A stretch of DNA of 34,640 nt from Salsipaludibacter albus. Its GTDB lineage: Bacteria; Actinomycetota; Nitriliruptoria; Nitriliruptorales; Nitriliruptoraceae. Shown in pieces: positions 22,878-31,419 of the stretch. The notes beneath the pieces were generated by a model. That model was not told the origin of the DNA. It made no database searches and worked only from the letters and a program-made list of their open reading frames with translations. The translations under genes were made by a program, and so were the position numbers. Where the stretch lies: contig NZ_JAHOPH010000037.1 in assembly GCF_019798055.1 (NCBI RefSeq), positions 1-34,640 of the forward strand. The letters run 5' to 3'. Every line of letters begins with the position of its first letter. The first letter of the stretch is position 1.

Positions 22878-22950
22878 GTGGTGGTGCGGAGGTCCAGTGG
22901 TCGGGACCTCCGGGTGCCCGGCCGACGTGCGACCCGTCCCGGACCATGCA

Positions 22951-22968
22951 GGACCGGTCCGGTACCCT
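22951..22968 (+). promoter_or_regulatory. rpsB promoter with palindrome beside the -10 box
   Basis: TACCCT (22963-22968) is a -10 box equal to that proposed for ffh. Directly upstream, in the spacer, GGACCGGTCC (22951-22960) is a perfect 10-bp palindrome that could be an operator. The predicted start is near 22975, giving a leader of about 240 nt. Confidence 0.45.
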
Positions 22969-22975
22969 TGCACCC

Positions 22976-23215
22976 GTACGGGCCCGTGGAACGCGGCAAC
23001 GCCGCGCAGCGGGCCCGACCCGCGTGCCGTGATCCGGCTCGACCGGCTCGCCGCGGGACACATCGACACCGACACGGCCGCGACTGCGGCCACCTCAACG
23101 ACACACGCTCGCCGACGGATCGACCCCGGTGCCCGGGGGCCCTGCATCGCGCAGGCCCGGGTGGGTCGGGCGGAAGACGCGGGCGGAGGCCCAACCGAAA
23201 CCAAAGGAATCTTCA
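22976..23215 (+). promoter_or_regulatory. Structured rpsB leader
   Basis: The 375 bp between the nucleotidase gene and rpsB hold no gene. The leader opens with a two-part hairpin: CGGGCCC (22979-22985) pairs with GGGCCCG (23011-23017), enclosing CGCGGC-AAC-GCCGCG (22992-23006). A second GC-rich hairpin lies at about 23132-23161, with CTGC/GCAG at its top and CCGGG-type arms. The ribosome-binding site AAGGA stands about 8 nt before the ATG. In several bacteria S2 represses its own mRNA through such leaders; this one has no resemblance I can name. Confidence 0.5.
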
Positions 23216-24148
23216 ATGGCTGTCGTCACCATGCGCCAGTTGCTCGAGGCCGGGGTCCACTTCGGACACCAGACCCGACGCTGGAACCCCAAGATGAAGC
23301 GCTTCATCTACGGAGAGCGCCACGGAACCTACGTCATCGACATCCGCCAGACGGTGGACTACATCGAGTCGGCGTACACCTTCACCCGCGACCTGGTCGC
23401 CAACGGCGGCACGGTGCTGTTCGTCGGCACCAAGAAGCAGGCCCAGGAGGTCATCCAGTACCAGGCCAACCGCGTGGGCATGCCCTACGTGACCGAGCGC
23501 TGGATGGGCGGGATGCTCACCAACTTCGAGACCATCAAGGGCCGCATCGGCCGTCTCAAGGAGCTGGAGGCCATGGAGTCCTCCGGCACCTTCGAGCTGC
23601 TGCCCAAGAAGGAGGTCCTGGAGCTCAACCGCGAGCACGACAAGCTCCAGACCAACCTCGGCGGGATCCGCGAGATGGGCAAGCTGCCCGACGCGATCTG
23701 GGTCGTGGACACCGTGATCGAGGAGATCGCCGTCAAGGAGGCCAACCGCCTCCACATCCCGGTGGTCGCCATCCTCGACACCAACTGCGATCCCGACGTC
23801 GTCCAGTACCCGATCCCGGGCAACGACGACGCCATCCGTTCCTCGGCCCTGCTGACCCGGATCATCGGTGACGCCTGCGCCGACGGGCTGCTGCTGCGTG
23901 CGTCCCGGTCGCCCGACGAGGAACTGCGTCACCAGGCCATGCAGGCCGCCTCGTCCGACGGTGGGGGCCTCGACGCCTCCGAGCCCAAGGCCGAGTGGGA
24001 GATCGAGCTCGAGCGCCAGCAGGCCGCCGAGCAGGCTGCCCAGGCCGGGGTCGACTCCTCCGAGGAGTCCGCCCCCGAGCCCGCCGACGACCAGGCCGCG
24101 GACGAGCCGTCCGGCGACCAGGTCCCGGCCGACGCCGCCGCCGAGTGA
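23216..24148 (+). CDS. rpsB: 30S ribosomal protein S2
   Basis: S2 (310 aa) is a late-assembling small-subunit protein. The family blocks are present: [23 protein letters not shown] (cited in part), [61 protein letters not shown] and [23 protein letters not shown] (cited in parts). The last 75 residues form an acidic Ala/Glu/Gln/Asp-rich tail longer than in E. coli but frequent in actinobacteria. ATG 23216 gives the usual [11 protein letters not shown]. It is followed by an inverted repeat and tsf. Confidence 0.98.
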   Translation: MAVVTMRQLLEAGVHFGHQTRRWNPKMKRFIYGERHGTYVIDIRQTVDYIESAYTFTRDLVANGGTVLFVGTKKQAQEVIQYQANRVGMPYVTERWMGGMLTNFETIKGRIGRLKELEAMESSGTFELLPKKEVLELNREHDKLQTNLGGIREMGKLPDAIWVVDTVIEEIAVKEANRLHIPVVAILDTNCDPDVVQYPIPGNDDAIRSSALLTRIIGDACADGLLLRASRSPDEELRHQAMQAASSDGGGLDASEPKAEWEIELERQQAAEQAAQAGVDSSEESAPEPADDQAADEPSGDQVPADAAAE

Positions 24149-24153
24149 CTGGC

Positions 24154-24180
24154 ACGGTCCCGGCCGACCGCCGGGACCGT
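24154..24180 (+). terminator. Attenuator-type hairpin between rpsB and tsf
   Basis: ACGGTCCCGGC (24154-24164) and GCCGGGACCGT (24170-24180) form a perfect 11-bp stem with a 5-nt loop, extendable by three pairs across a bulged T. It begins 6 nt after the rpsB stop. It may reduce read-through into tsf so that S2 and EF-Ts levels differ, as known in E. coli. Confidence 0.6.
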
Positions 24181-24258
24181 TGCCCATCCCTCCCGGACCA
24201 CCCCGGACCCGACGGGTCCGTCGCGCCCCCGTGGCGCCGCCACCACCAAGGAACTCCC

Positions 24259-24870
24259 ATGGCAATCTCTGCTGCCGACGTCAAGAAGCTCCGCGAGCTC
24301 ACCAACGCGCCGATGATGGCCTGCAAGAAGGCCCTCGACGACGCCGACGGTGACCTCGACAAGGCCGCCGACCTGGTGCGTGAACGCACCGGCGCCAAGA
24401 TGGACGCCCGCGCCTCCGAGCGCACCGCGTCCGACGGCCTGGTCTACACCTACGCCCACACCCCGACGCCGGGCGTGCCGCCCAAGGTCGGGGTCATGCT
24501 CCAGCTGTCGTCCGAGACGGACTTCGTGGCCAAGAACGAGAAGTTCCAGCAGCTCGCGCACCAGCTCGCACTGCACATCGCCGCCATGAAGCCGCTGGTC
24601 GTCCGCGAGGACCAGGTCGACGAGGAGATGGTGGCCAAGGAACGCGAGTTCGCCCGCAAGGAGGCGCTCGAGCAGGGCAAGCCCGAGCACATCGTCGACA
24701 AGATCGTCGACGGCAAGGTCGCCAAGGTCTACAAGGAGTGGGTGCTGCTCAACCAGCCCTTCGTCATGGACGACGACCGCACCGTGGCCGAGGTCATCTC
24801 CGAGACCCAGGCCATCCTGGGCGAGAAGATCGAGGTCGCCCGCTTCGCCCGCTTCGAAGTGGGGAACTGA
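24259..24870 (+). CDS. tsf: Elongation factor Ts
   Basis: EF-Ts (203 aa) recharges EF-Tu with GTP. The N-terminal UBA-like domain shows VKKLRELTNAPMMACKKALDDADGDLDKA (cited in part), and the core has QLSSETDFVAKNEKFQQL with the TDFVAKN signature that contacts EF-Tu. At 203 residues it is shorter than the roughly 270-280-residue form of E. coli and mycobacteria and keeps a single reduced core, a size known from Thermus and cyanobacteria. ATG 24259 has AAGGA 6 nt upstream. A strong terminator follows. Confidence 0.97.
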   Translation: MAISAADVKKLRELTNAPMMACKKALDDADGDLDKAADLVRERTGAKMDARASERTASDGLVYTYAHTPTPGVPPKVGVMLQLSSETDFVAKNEKFQQLAHQLALHIAAMKPLVVREDQVDEEMVAKEREFARKEALEQGKPEHIVDKIVDGKVAKVYKEWVLLNQPFVMDDDRTVAEVISETQAILGEKIEVARFARFEVGN

Positions 24871-24886
24871 CCGCAAGCTCCCTTCT

Positions 24887-24915
24887 GTGCGCCCCCTCCT
24901 GGTGAGGGGGCGCAC
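24887..24915 (+). terminator. Strong terminator hairpin after tsf
   Basis: GTGCGCCCCCTC (24887-24898) and GAGGGGGCGCAC (24904-24915) form a perfect 12-bp stem with a 5-nt loop, 16 bp after the tsf stop. TT occurs a few bases later but there is no long U-tract. It separates rpsB-tsf from pyrH, which has its own -10 box. Confidence 0.7.
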
Positions 24916-24940
24916 GGCGTTGGGGGGCAGGTGGGGTGGG

Positions 24941-24946
24941 TAGGCT
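24941..24946 (+). promoter_or_regulatory. Candidate -10 box of pyrH
   Basis: TAGGCT at 24941-24946 is identical to the -10 box of the DUF2469 gene, but here the start codon is 35 bp away, so the mRNA has a short leader with a GGAG site. TTGGGG lies 15 nt upstream, a short spacing for a -35 box. Confidence 0.45.
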
Positions 24947-24980
24947 CGGCGCGACCAGCCGGATCGAAGCGGAGTCACGC

Positions 24981-25712
24981 GTGCCCGAGCGTCCCGAGAT
25001 GCAGCGCATCCTGCTCAAGCTCTCGGGCGAGGCGTTCGCCGAGCCCGGGACCAAGGCCGGGGTCGATCCCGAGATCGCCCGGATGGTCGCCGGGGAGATC
25101 GCCGAGGTCGCACGCCGAGGCATCGAGGTCGGGGTCGTGGTCGGCGGCGGCAACATGGTCCGCGGCGCGGCGTTCGCCGAGCGCGGCATGGACCGCTCGA
25201 CCGCCGACCACATGGGCATGCTCGGCACGGTCGTCAACGCACTGGCGCTGCAGGACGCGCTCGAACGCGACGGGGTCGAGACCAGGGTCCAGACGGCGAT
25301 CAACATGCAGGAGGTCGCCGAGCCCTACATCCGTCGTCGCGCCATGCGCCACCTCGAGCGTGGCCGGATCGTCATCTTCGCCGCCGGACTCGGCGCCCCG
25401 TACTTCACCACGGACACGACCGCCGCCCAGCGAGCGCTGGAGATCGACGCCGACGTCATCCTCAAGGGCACCCAGGTCGACGGCGTCTACGACCGCGACC
25501 CCAAGCTCGACGACGCGGCGACGCGCTACGAGCACCTCGACTTCCTGTCGGTCCTCAACCAGGGCCTGAAGGTGATGGACGCCACCGCCATCTCGCTGTG
25601 CATGGACAACCAGCTCCCGATCATCGTCTTCGAGCTGCTCCGCGAGGGCAACCTCGGCCGGGTCGTGGCCGGCGAGCCGGTCGGCACCCTGGTCACCAGC
25701 CGCGGCGCCTGA
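24981..25712 (+). CDS. pyrH: UMP kinase
   Basis: UMP kinase (243 aa) phosphorylates UMP to UDP in pyrimidine synthesis; in bacteria it is a hexamer of the amino-acid-kinase fold controlled by UTP and GTP. Visible motifs are [48 protein letters not shown] (cited in part), [34 protein letters not shown] (cited in part) and [14 protein letters not shown] chose GTG 24981 because GGAG lies 6 nt upstream; a downstream ATG at 24999 would also keep the domain intact. The order tsf-pyrH-frr is standard. Confidence 0.97.
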   Translation: MPERPEMQRILLKLSGEAFAEPGTKAGVDPEIARMVAGEIAEVARRGIEVGVVVGGGNMVRGAAFAERGMDRSTADHMGMLGTVVNALALQDALERDGVETRVQTAINMQEVAEPYIRRRAMRHLERGRIVIFAAGLGAPYFTTDTTAAQRALEIDADVILKGTQVDGVYDRDPKLDDAATRYEHLDFLSVLNQGLKVMDATAISLCMDNQLPIIVFELLREGNLGRVVAGEPVGTLVTSRGA

Positions 25713-25723
25713 GGCGACGCGGC

Positions 25724-25741
25724 CGGGCCCCGCTCGGCCCG
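25724..25741 (+). terminator. Short hairpin after pyrH
   Basis: CGGGCC (25724-25729) and GGCCCG (25736-25741) pair around a 6-nt loop, 12 bp past the pyrH stop. It is a modest stem without a U-tract, placed where a terminator before the frr promoter would be expected. Confidence 0.35.
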
Positions 25742-25785
25742 ATCGGCAGCCCGCAGGTCGTCGGACCCGGCGCAGATGCCTCGCA

Positions 25786-25791
25786 TAGCAT
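25786..25791 (+). promoter_or_regulatory. Candidate -10 box of the frr-cdsA-rlmN-dxr operon
   Basis: TAGCAT at 25786-25791 predicts a start near 25798 and a leader of about 63 nt before the frr ATG. No -35 hexamer is evident. Confidence 0.4.
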
Positions 25792-25860
25792 GGGCCACCA
25801 CGCCCGGTCCGTCGGGTGGACCGTTCGTGCCCACGGCCGACCAGAATCGAGTGCGACCCC

Positions 25861-26442
25861 ATGAGTGACACGAGTGCCGACCTCACCCCCGACTCCGTCC
25901 TGCGCGACGCCAGCTCGCGGATGGACGGGGCGATCGAACGTGTGCGCGAGGACTTCGCCGCCATCCGCACCGGTCGTGCCAACCCCAGGATCCTCAACCG
26001 GATCCAGGTCGACTACTACGGCACGCGGACCCCGCTGCAGCAGCTCGCAAACTTCTCCGTCCCCGAGCCACGCATCCTCGTCGTCAACCCCTTCGACCAG
26101 TCGACCGTCAACGACATCGAGCGGGCGATCCGCGAGTCCGACCTCGGCCTCAACCCGTCCACCGACGGCCACATCATCCGGTGCATCTTCCCGGAGCTGA
26201 CCGAGGAGCGACGTCGCGAGTACATCAAGCTCGCGAGGGCGGCCGCCGAGGACGGGCGGATCGCGATCCGCAACGTGCGACGCGACGCCCGCGACGAGCT
26301 CGACCTGTTGGAGGAGGAGGGCGAGATCAGCCAGGACGAGCAGAAGCGCCACGCCGACCGGGTCGAGGAGATCACCAAGCGCCACGTCACCACGATCGAC
26401 GAGCTGCTCGAACAGAAGGAAGTCGACCTCCTCGAGGTCTGA
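25861..26442 (+). CDS. frr: Ribosome recycling factor
   Basis: RRF (193 aa) acts with EF-G to split post-termination ribosomes. The triple-helix family signature is present: FAAIRTGRANPRILNRIQVDYYGTRTPLQQLA (cited in part), PFDQSTVNDIERAIRESDLGLNPS, IRCIFPELTEERRREYIKLA and AIRNVRRDARDELD. ATG 25861 is followed by MSDTSADLTPDSVL, a slightly long N-terminus. A strong SD sequence is missing. The stop is 5 bp before the cdsA start. Confidence 0.97.
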   Translation: MSDTSADLTPDSVLRDASSRMDGAIERVREDFAAIRTGRANPRILNRIQVDYYGTRTPLQQLANFSVPEPRILVVNPFDQSTVNDIERAIRESDLGLNPSTDGHIIRCIFPELTEERRREYIKLARAAAEDGRIAIRNVRRDARDELDLLEEEGEISQDEQKRHADRVEEITKRHVTTIDELLEQKEVDLLEV

Positions 26443-26447
26443 CCACC

Positions 26448-27290
26448 GTGACCGACCAGCTCCCCGACTCCGCGACCACGCCCGCACGTTCTGCCGGGCG
26501 CAACCTGCCGATGGCGATCGGCATCGGGGTGGTCCTGGCGGTCGCGTTCATCGGCACCACCTACTGGTCCCCGGCGGCATCGGCCACGCTCATCGGGCTG
26601 TTCATGGTCGCGGCGTCGATCGAGGCCGCGGCCCAGTTGCGTGAGCTCGGCCACCGCTCGATCGTCCCCGTGCTCGTCCTGACCGCGGTCGTCATCGCCG
26701 TCACCACGCTGCGGGCCGGTCACCTCGGCCAGGTCGCGGGCCTGCTGGTCCTGTTCCTCGGCAGTGCCGGCTGGCTGCTGGTCGGACCGGAGCGTCGCCA
26801 GGCGCTCCTGCGCCTCGGCACCACGGTGATCCTGGGCCTGTGGATCAGCCTGCTGGGGTCGTTCGCCGTCCTGATCGTCAACCTCGACGACCAGGGAGCG
26901 CCGCGGCTGCTGCTCGCGATCGGGGCCACCGCGTTCGCCGACATCGGCGCCTATGCCGTCGGGACCTGGATCGGACGCACGCCCGTGGCACCCTCGCTAT
27001 CACCCAACAAGTCGTGGGAGGGCCTGGTGGGAGGGATCCTGGTCGCGGGCGTCGTGGCCGCCCTGGTGATCCCGCAGATCTCCGACCTGCCGGTGTTCGA
27101 CGTCGCGGTCGTGGCGGTCGCGGTCGCGCTGGCCGGGTTCGTCGGCGACCTGTTCGAGTCGATGGTCAAGCGGGACCTGGGGATCAAGGACTTCGGCACG
27201 CTGCTGCCGGGCCACGGGGGGATCATGGACCGGGTCGACGGGATCCTGTTCGCCCTGCCGGTCGCCTACGCCGTGATGGTCGTGCTGTGA
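26448..27290 (+). CDS. cdsA: Phosphatidate cytidylyltransferase
   Basis: CdsA (280 aa) makes CDP-diacylglycerol from phosphatidic acid and CTP, the precursor of all phospholipids, in the cytoplasmic membrane. About seven to eight hydrophobic segments are present. The signature near the C-terminus is exact: SMVKRDLGIKDFGTLLPGHGGIMDR (cited in parts: KRDLGIKDFGTLLPGHGG, MDRVDG), with SPNKSWEGLVGG earlier. The start is GTG 26448, preceded by GAGG at 26434-26437. The stop overlaps the rlmN start (GTGA). Confidence 0.96.
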   Translation: MTDQLPDSATTPARSAGRNLPMAIGIGVVLAVAFIGTTYWSPAASATLIGLFMVAASIEAAAQLRELGHRSIVPVLVLTAVVIAVTTLRAGHLGQVAGLLVLFLGSAGWLLVGPERRQALLRLGTTVILGLWISLLGSFAVLIVNLDDQGAPRLLLAIGATAFADIGAYAVGTWIGRTPVAPSLSPNKSWEGLVGGILVAGVVAALVIPQISDLPVFDVAVVAVAVALAGFVGDLFESMVKRDLGIKDFGTLLPGHGGIMDRVDGILFALPVAYAVMVVL

Positions 27291-28534
27291 GCCGGGACCC
27301 CGCCGAGACCCCCGACACGGCTGGCCCCGACGCCGCCGCCGACCCGGCCAGCCCCGACGACGTCGCGGTGCTGGACCCCTACGACCTGGACCACGACGGC
27401 ATCGCCGCCCTGCTGGAGGAACTGGACCAGCCGAGCTACCGGGCCGACCAGGTGGCGGAGTGGCTCGACCGCGGGGTGGACGATCCCCACCAGATGACCA
27501 ACCTGCCCACGGACCTGCGGGCGAGCCTGGCGGCGCGCTTCGGCCCGACCCGCCCGCGCCTGGTCGCCCACTCCGTCGCCGACGCCGGGCGCACCCACAA
27601 GCTGCTGCTGGAGTACCACGACGGCGTCGCGATCGAGACCGTCCTGATGCTCTATCCCGACCGGGCCACGGTCTGCATCTCCACCCAGGCCGGCTGCGCG
27701 ATGGGGTGCCCGTTCTGCGCGACCGGCCAGGCAGGCTTCCGACGCCAGCTCACCGCCGGCGAGGTGATCCGCCAGGTGATGGTCGCCCACGCCGTGCTCG
27801 CGTCGGGCCAGCTGTCGGCGGCCGTGGAGGTCCAGGCCGAGGAGTCGGGTGACCTGCGACTTCCGGACGGCCACCCCGAGCGGGTGACCAACGTCGTGTT
27901 CATGGGCATGGGCGAGCCGATGGCCAACCTGCCCGCCACCCTCGCCACCATCGACTACCTCCACGAGCGACTCGGGCTGTCCGCACGCAGCATCACGGTG
28001 TCGACGGTCGGGCTGGTGCCCGCGATCCGGCGGCTCGCCCAGCACGGCAAGCCGGTCACCCTCGCGGTGTCCCTGCACGCGTCCGACGACGAGTTGCGCG
28101 ACGACCTCGTGCCACCCAACCGCCAGCACCCACTGGCCAGTGTCGAGGCGGCGATGGAGGACTACCGGGCCACGACCAACCGTCGGGTCTCGATCGAGTG
28201 GTGCCTGATCGGTGACGTCAACGACTCCGACGAGCAGGCGCGAGGGCTGGCGGCGATCGCCCGTCGCACCCGCAGCCACGTCAACGTCATCCCGATGAAC
28301 CCGACCCCCGGCGTGCGCTGGAAGGAGCCCAGTGCCGCGGCGGTCGCACGGTTCATGTCCACCCTGGACGAGGCCGGCGCGAACGCGACCCTGCGGGACA
28401 CCCGCGGTCGTGACGCGGACGCCGCCTGTGGCCAGCTGCTGGCCTCCTACACGCTGGGGCAGGGGCGCCGCCTCCCCGTCGCCGTCGGCGCGGCCGAGCG
28501 GATCGACGCCCGCCGGCAGGACCCGGAGTCGTGA
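27287..28534 (+). CDS. rlmN: Dual-specificity rRNA/tRNA methyltransferase RlmN
   Basis: RlmN (415 aa) is a radical-SAM enzyme that makes 2-methyladenosine at 23S rRNA A2503 and tRNA A37. The iron-sulfur motif is CAMGCPFC (Cys137, Cys141, Cys144). VVFMGMGEPMANL and TVSTVGLVPAI are typical, and the C-terminal catalytic Cys stands in GRDADAACGQL. The first 35 residues are Asp/Ala/Pro-rich and look disordered. The start GTG 27287 overlaps the cdsA stop, and the stop overlaps dxr (GTGA), so translation is coupled along the operon. Confidence 0.97.
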   Translation: MSRDPAETPDTAGPDAAADPASPDDVAVLDPYDLDHDGIAALLEELDQPSYRADQVAEWLDRGVDDPHQMTNLPTDLRASLAARFGPTRPRLVAHSVADAGRTHKLLLEYHDGVAIETVLMLYPDRATVCISTQAGCAMGCPFCATGQAGFRRQLTAGEVIRQVMVAHAVLASGQLSAAVEVQAEESGDLRLPDGHPERVTNVVFMGMGEPMANLPATLATIDYLHERLGLSARSITVSTVGLVPAIRRLAQHGKPVTLAVSLHASDDELRDDLVPPNRQHPLASVEAAMEDYRATTNRRVSIEWCLIGDVNDSDEQARGLAAIARRTRSHVNVIPMNPTPGVRWKEPSAAAVARFMSTLDEAGANATLRDTRGRDADAACGQLLASYTLGQGRRLPVAVGAAERIDARRQDPES

Positions 28535-29688
28535 CCACCCGCCTCGTCATCCTCGGCTCGACCGGCTCGATCGGGACCCAGGCCCTGGACGTCGTACGGG
28601 CCCATCCCGAGCGCTTCGAGGTGGTCGCGCTGGGGACCGGACAGGACGTCGACGGGCTGGTCGCCCAGGCCGAGGAGTTCGGGGTCGACCGCCTCGCCGT
28701 GGCCGACCCCGACGCGGCCGCGTCGGCACCCGGCGGGCGGGCCGTCGCCGGGGGAGCGGCGGCGGTCGAGGAGCTGGCCGCGATCGAGGCCGACGTCGTG
28801 CTCAACGGCATCGACGGTGCGGCCGGCCTGGTCGCCACCATGACCGCACTCGAGGCGGGGACACCCGTCGCCCTGGCCAACAAGGAGTCCCTGATCGTCG
28901 GGGGCGACCTGGTCGTGGCCGCGGCCGACCGGGCCGGTGGTCGCGCGACCCACCTGCTGCCGGTCGACTCGGAGCACTCGGCCCTCGCCCAGTGCCTTCG
29001 CGCCGGCACGCCCCGCGAGGTCGCGCGGCTGGTCGTCACGGCGTCCGGTGGCCCGTTCCGTGGCCGTCGTCGGGACGACCTCCGGGACGTCACCGCGGCC
29101 GAGGCCCTGGACCACCCGACCTGGTCGATGGGCCCGCTGATCACGGTCAACTCGTCGACGCTGGCCAACAAGGGACTGGAACTGGTCGAGGCGCACCTGC
29201 TGTTCGACCTGCCGATGGAGCGGATCGAGCCGGTCGTGCACCCCCAGTCGATCGTCCACTCGATGGTCGAGTTCGTGGACGGCTCCACCATCGCCCAGTT
29301 GTCGCCGCCCGACATGCGGCTGCCGATCCAGCTCGCGCTGGGCTGGCCCGAACGGCTCGATCGCGCGTTCGTCGCCATGGACTGGACGAGCGCCACGTCG
29401 CTGGACTTCGAGCCCGTCGACCACGACGCGTTCCCGGCGCTGGGACTGGTCGTCGAGGCCGGTCGTCTCGGCGGGACCCACCCGGCGGTCGCCAACGCCG
29501 CCAACGAGGTCGCGGTCGAGGCCTTCCTCGACGACCGACTGGCCTGGCTGGACATCGCGACCGCCATCGCCGACGCCCTGGAGGCGCATGCCGGCGGCCA
29601 CACGCCGGCTCCCCGCGACGTCGACGACGTCCTGGACGCGGACCGATGGGCCCGTGCGCACACCAGGCGGGCGATCGCGGCGCGCTGA
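28531..29688 (+). CDS. dxr: 1-deoxy-D-xylulose 5-phosphate reductoisomerase
   Basis: Dxr (385 aa) converts DXP to MEP in the non-mevalonate isoprenoid pathway using NADPH and a divalent metal; it is the target of fosmidomycin. Motifs: nucleotide site LGSTGSIGTQALDVV, LANKESLIVGG, metal site PVDSEHSAL, SGGPFRG, MGPLITVNSSTLANKGLELVEAH (cited in part), VHPQSIVHSMVEF and SPPDMRLPIQLAL. The GTG start overlaps rlmN. The next gene, rseP, has its own candidate promoter after a 174-bp gap. Confidence 0.97.
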   Translation: MTTRLVILGSTGSIGTQALDVVRAHPERFEVVALGTGQDVDGLVAQAEEFGVDRLAVADPDAAASAPGGRAVAGGAAAVEELAAIEADVVLNGIDGAAGLVATMTALEAGTPVALANKESLIVGGDLVVAAADRAGGRATHLLPVDSEHSALAQCLRAGTPREVARLVVTASGGPFRGRRRDDLRDVTAAEALDHPTWSMGPLITVNSSTLANKGLELVEAHLLFDLPMERIEPVVHPQSIVHSMVEFVDGSTIAQLSPPDMRLPIQLALGWPERLDRAFVAMDWTSATSLDFEPVDHDAFPALGLVVEAGRLGGTHPAVANAANEVAVEAFLDDRLAWLDIATAIADALEAHAGGHTPAPRDVDDVLDADRWARAHTRRAIAAR

Positions 29689-29704
29689 CCCGCGTGGCGC
29701 CACC

Positions 29705-29753
29705 GTGGCCGTGACGGCCGGCCCGGTGGCCGTGGCGGCCGGCCCGGTGGCCG
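29705..29753. repeat. 21-bp tandem repeat between dxr and rseP
   Basis: A 21-bp unit occurs at 29705-29725 and 29726-29746 with a single A/G difference, followed by seven bases of a third unit (29747-29753, GTGGCCG). Each unit contains GGCC pairs that can fold. A GTGGCGCCAC palindrome (29694-29703) lies just before it. The array could act in termination after dxr or be a slippage product. Confidence 0.7.
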
Positions 29754-29766
29754 ACGAGGAATGCGG

Positions 29767-29772
29767 CACACT
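29767..29772 (+). promoter_or_regulatory. Candidate -10 box of rseP
   Basis: CACACT at 29767-29772 resembles the TACACT of the rpsP promoter but lacks the first T, so it is a weak call. It would give a leader of about 84 nt. The tandem repeat occupies the -35 region. Confidence 0.25.
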
Positions 29773-29862
29773 GGGGGAACCGTTGCGGCCGTGCCGGCGT
29801 CGAACGACCCCCCGCCCGGCCACCGCAACCGGTGACGCCCCGACCCGCTCCAGGAGCACCCC

Positions 29863-31344
29863 GTGACCGCCACCTTCGGCATCGTGGCCTTCGTGGTCGC
29901 CATCATCGTGTCGATCATGGTCCACGAATGGGGCCACTTCTCCACCGCGCGACGGTTCGGGATGCGAGCCGACAAGTTCTTCCTCGGCTTCGGCCCGACC
30001 ATCTGGTCGACCCGTCGGGGCGAGACCGAGTACGGCGTCAAGGCGCTGCCGGCCGGTGGGTTCGTGCGGGTGCGCGGCATGGCCCGAGGCGAGGAGCGAC
30101 GCCCCCCCGTCGGCATCGCGTGGGCCGACTCGGAGCGCCTCGCGGCCCAGCGGCGCGACCAGGCCGACGCCACCGGGGCCGACCTGCTCACCGTGCCGCT
30201 GGTGACCGACGCTGCCCTGGCCGACCTCGACCACCTCCTCGACGAGCGCGGCGCACCGGTCGACATCCGCCGGGCCATCCTCGACGACGTGCGCAGCGAC
30301 GCGCCGTCCACCCCCGAGGCGGCCGCGTCGGTCGTCGCCGACGCCGTCGACCGCCACGTCCCGGCCGTTGCCGACGACGTCCCGGCCGACGCCCAGGAGC
30401 GGTTGTCGTCCCTGCACCACCGGCTCGCGCGTGGCGACGAGGGCCGCTTCTTCCACGATCGGCCCGCGTGGCAGCGGGCGATCGTGCTGGCCGCCGGGTC
30501 GTTCTGGCACTTCGTCATCGCGATCGTGCTGCTGTTCCTCGGTCTGCTCCTGCTGCCCCAGAACACCGGACAGCCCAGCAACGAGATCGCCTCGATCCAG
30601 GCCGGCTCGCCTGCCGAGGAGGTCGGACTGCAGGCCGGCGACCGGGTCCTGTCCGTCGACGGACGCGAGTCCGACGACTTCCTGGTCCTGCGCGACGCGA
30701 TCCGCGAGCATCCCGGCGAGCCGATCACGATCACTGCCGACCGCAACGGCGAGATCCTCGAGCTCACCGGCGAGCCGGCGGCCGTGGAGGATCCCGACAC
30801 GGGCGAGACCATCGGCCAGTTCGGCTTCGCGCCGGCGTTCGAGACCCGGCGATCCACGCTTGGCGAGGCCTTCGACGAGACCTTCCTCGGGGACCGGTCG
30901 GTGCCGGCCCAGGTGGCCGCCAGCATCGGGGCGATCGGCGACGTCTTCGGCCCCGAGGGCATCGGCCAGCTGTTCGGCGAGATCTCGGGCGAGGAGGAGC
31001 GCGAGGCCACGGGCGGCATCTCGATGGTCGGGGGTGCGGCGATGACCGGCCAGGGCGTCGCGGCCGCGGGCCTGATGTTCCTGGTGTGGATGATCGTGTC
31101 CGTCAACGTGTTCATCGGGGTCCTGAACCTGCTGCCCCTGCCGCCCCTGGACGGCGGGCACCTCGCCGTGCTGGGCGTGGAGGTGGTGACCAACCGGGTC
31201 CGCCGGCTGCTCGGCAGGCCAGCCGACTTCACGGTCGACCCCCGGACCGTGGCGGCGATCGCGCTGCCGGTCCTGCTGGTCCTGGGCACCGTCGGCCTCG
31301 GCCTCATCTGGCTCGACATCACCAACCCGATCCAGCTGCCGTGA
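29863..31344 (+). CDS. rseP: Site-2 protease RseP/Rip1 family, with large insertion
   Basis: This 493-residue intramembrane zinc protease cleaves membrane-bound anti-sigma factors or other substrates within the bilayer. The HExxH site is VHEWGHF (His21, Glu22, His25), and the third ligand motif is NLLPLPPLDGGHL. A single PDZ domain (about 240-310) follows the second helix. Compared with Rip1-type relatives of about 400 residues, it has an extra Asp/Ala/Arg-rich segment of about 100 residues between GGFVRVRGM (66-73) and PAWQRAIVLAAGS (201-213). The usual AGPxxN motif there reads AGSFWH. The start is GTG 29863, with AGGAG 6 nt upstream. Confidence 0.94.
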   Translation: MTATFGIVAFVVAIIVSIMVHEWGHFSTARRFGMRADKFFLGFGPTIWSTRRGETEYGVKALPAGGFVRVRGMARGEERRPPVGIAWADSERLAAQRRDQADATGADLLTVPLVTDAALADLDHLLDERGAPVDIRRAILDDVRSDAPSTPEAAASVVADAVDRHVPAVADDVPADAQERLSSLHHRLARGDEGRFFHDRPAWQRAIVLAAGSFWHFVIAIVLLFLGLLLLPQNTGQPSNEIASIQAGSPAEEVGLQAGDRVLSVDGRESDDFLVLRDAIREHPGEPITITADRNGEILELTGEPAAVEDPDTGETIGQFGFAPAFETRRSTLGEAFDETFLGDRSVPAQVAASIGAIGDVFGPEGIGQLFGEISGEEEREATGGISMVGGAAMTGQGVAAAGLMFLVWMIVSVNVFIGVLNLLPLPPLDGGHLAVLGVEVVTNRVRRLLGRPADFTVDPRTVAAIALPVLLVLGTVGLGLIWLDITNPIQLP

Positions 31345-31419
31345 TGTTGCATGCGCCGCGGGTGGGCGGTGCGGGGACGGCTGGGGTGGACAGGGCGTCG
31401 CCGCCGGGGTGAGCGGGCC

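Noticed and set aside
28353-31352. Minus-strand open frame of about 1000 codons
   Set aside because: Ser/Arg/Thr-rich antisense shadow of dxr and rseP with no recognisable domain.
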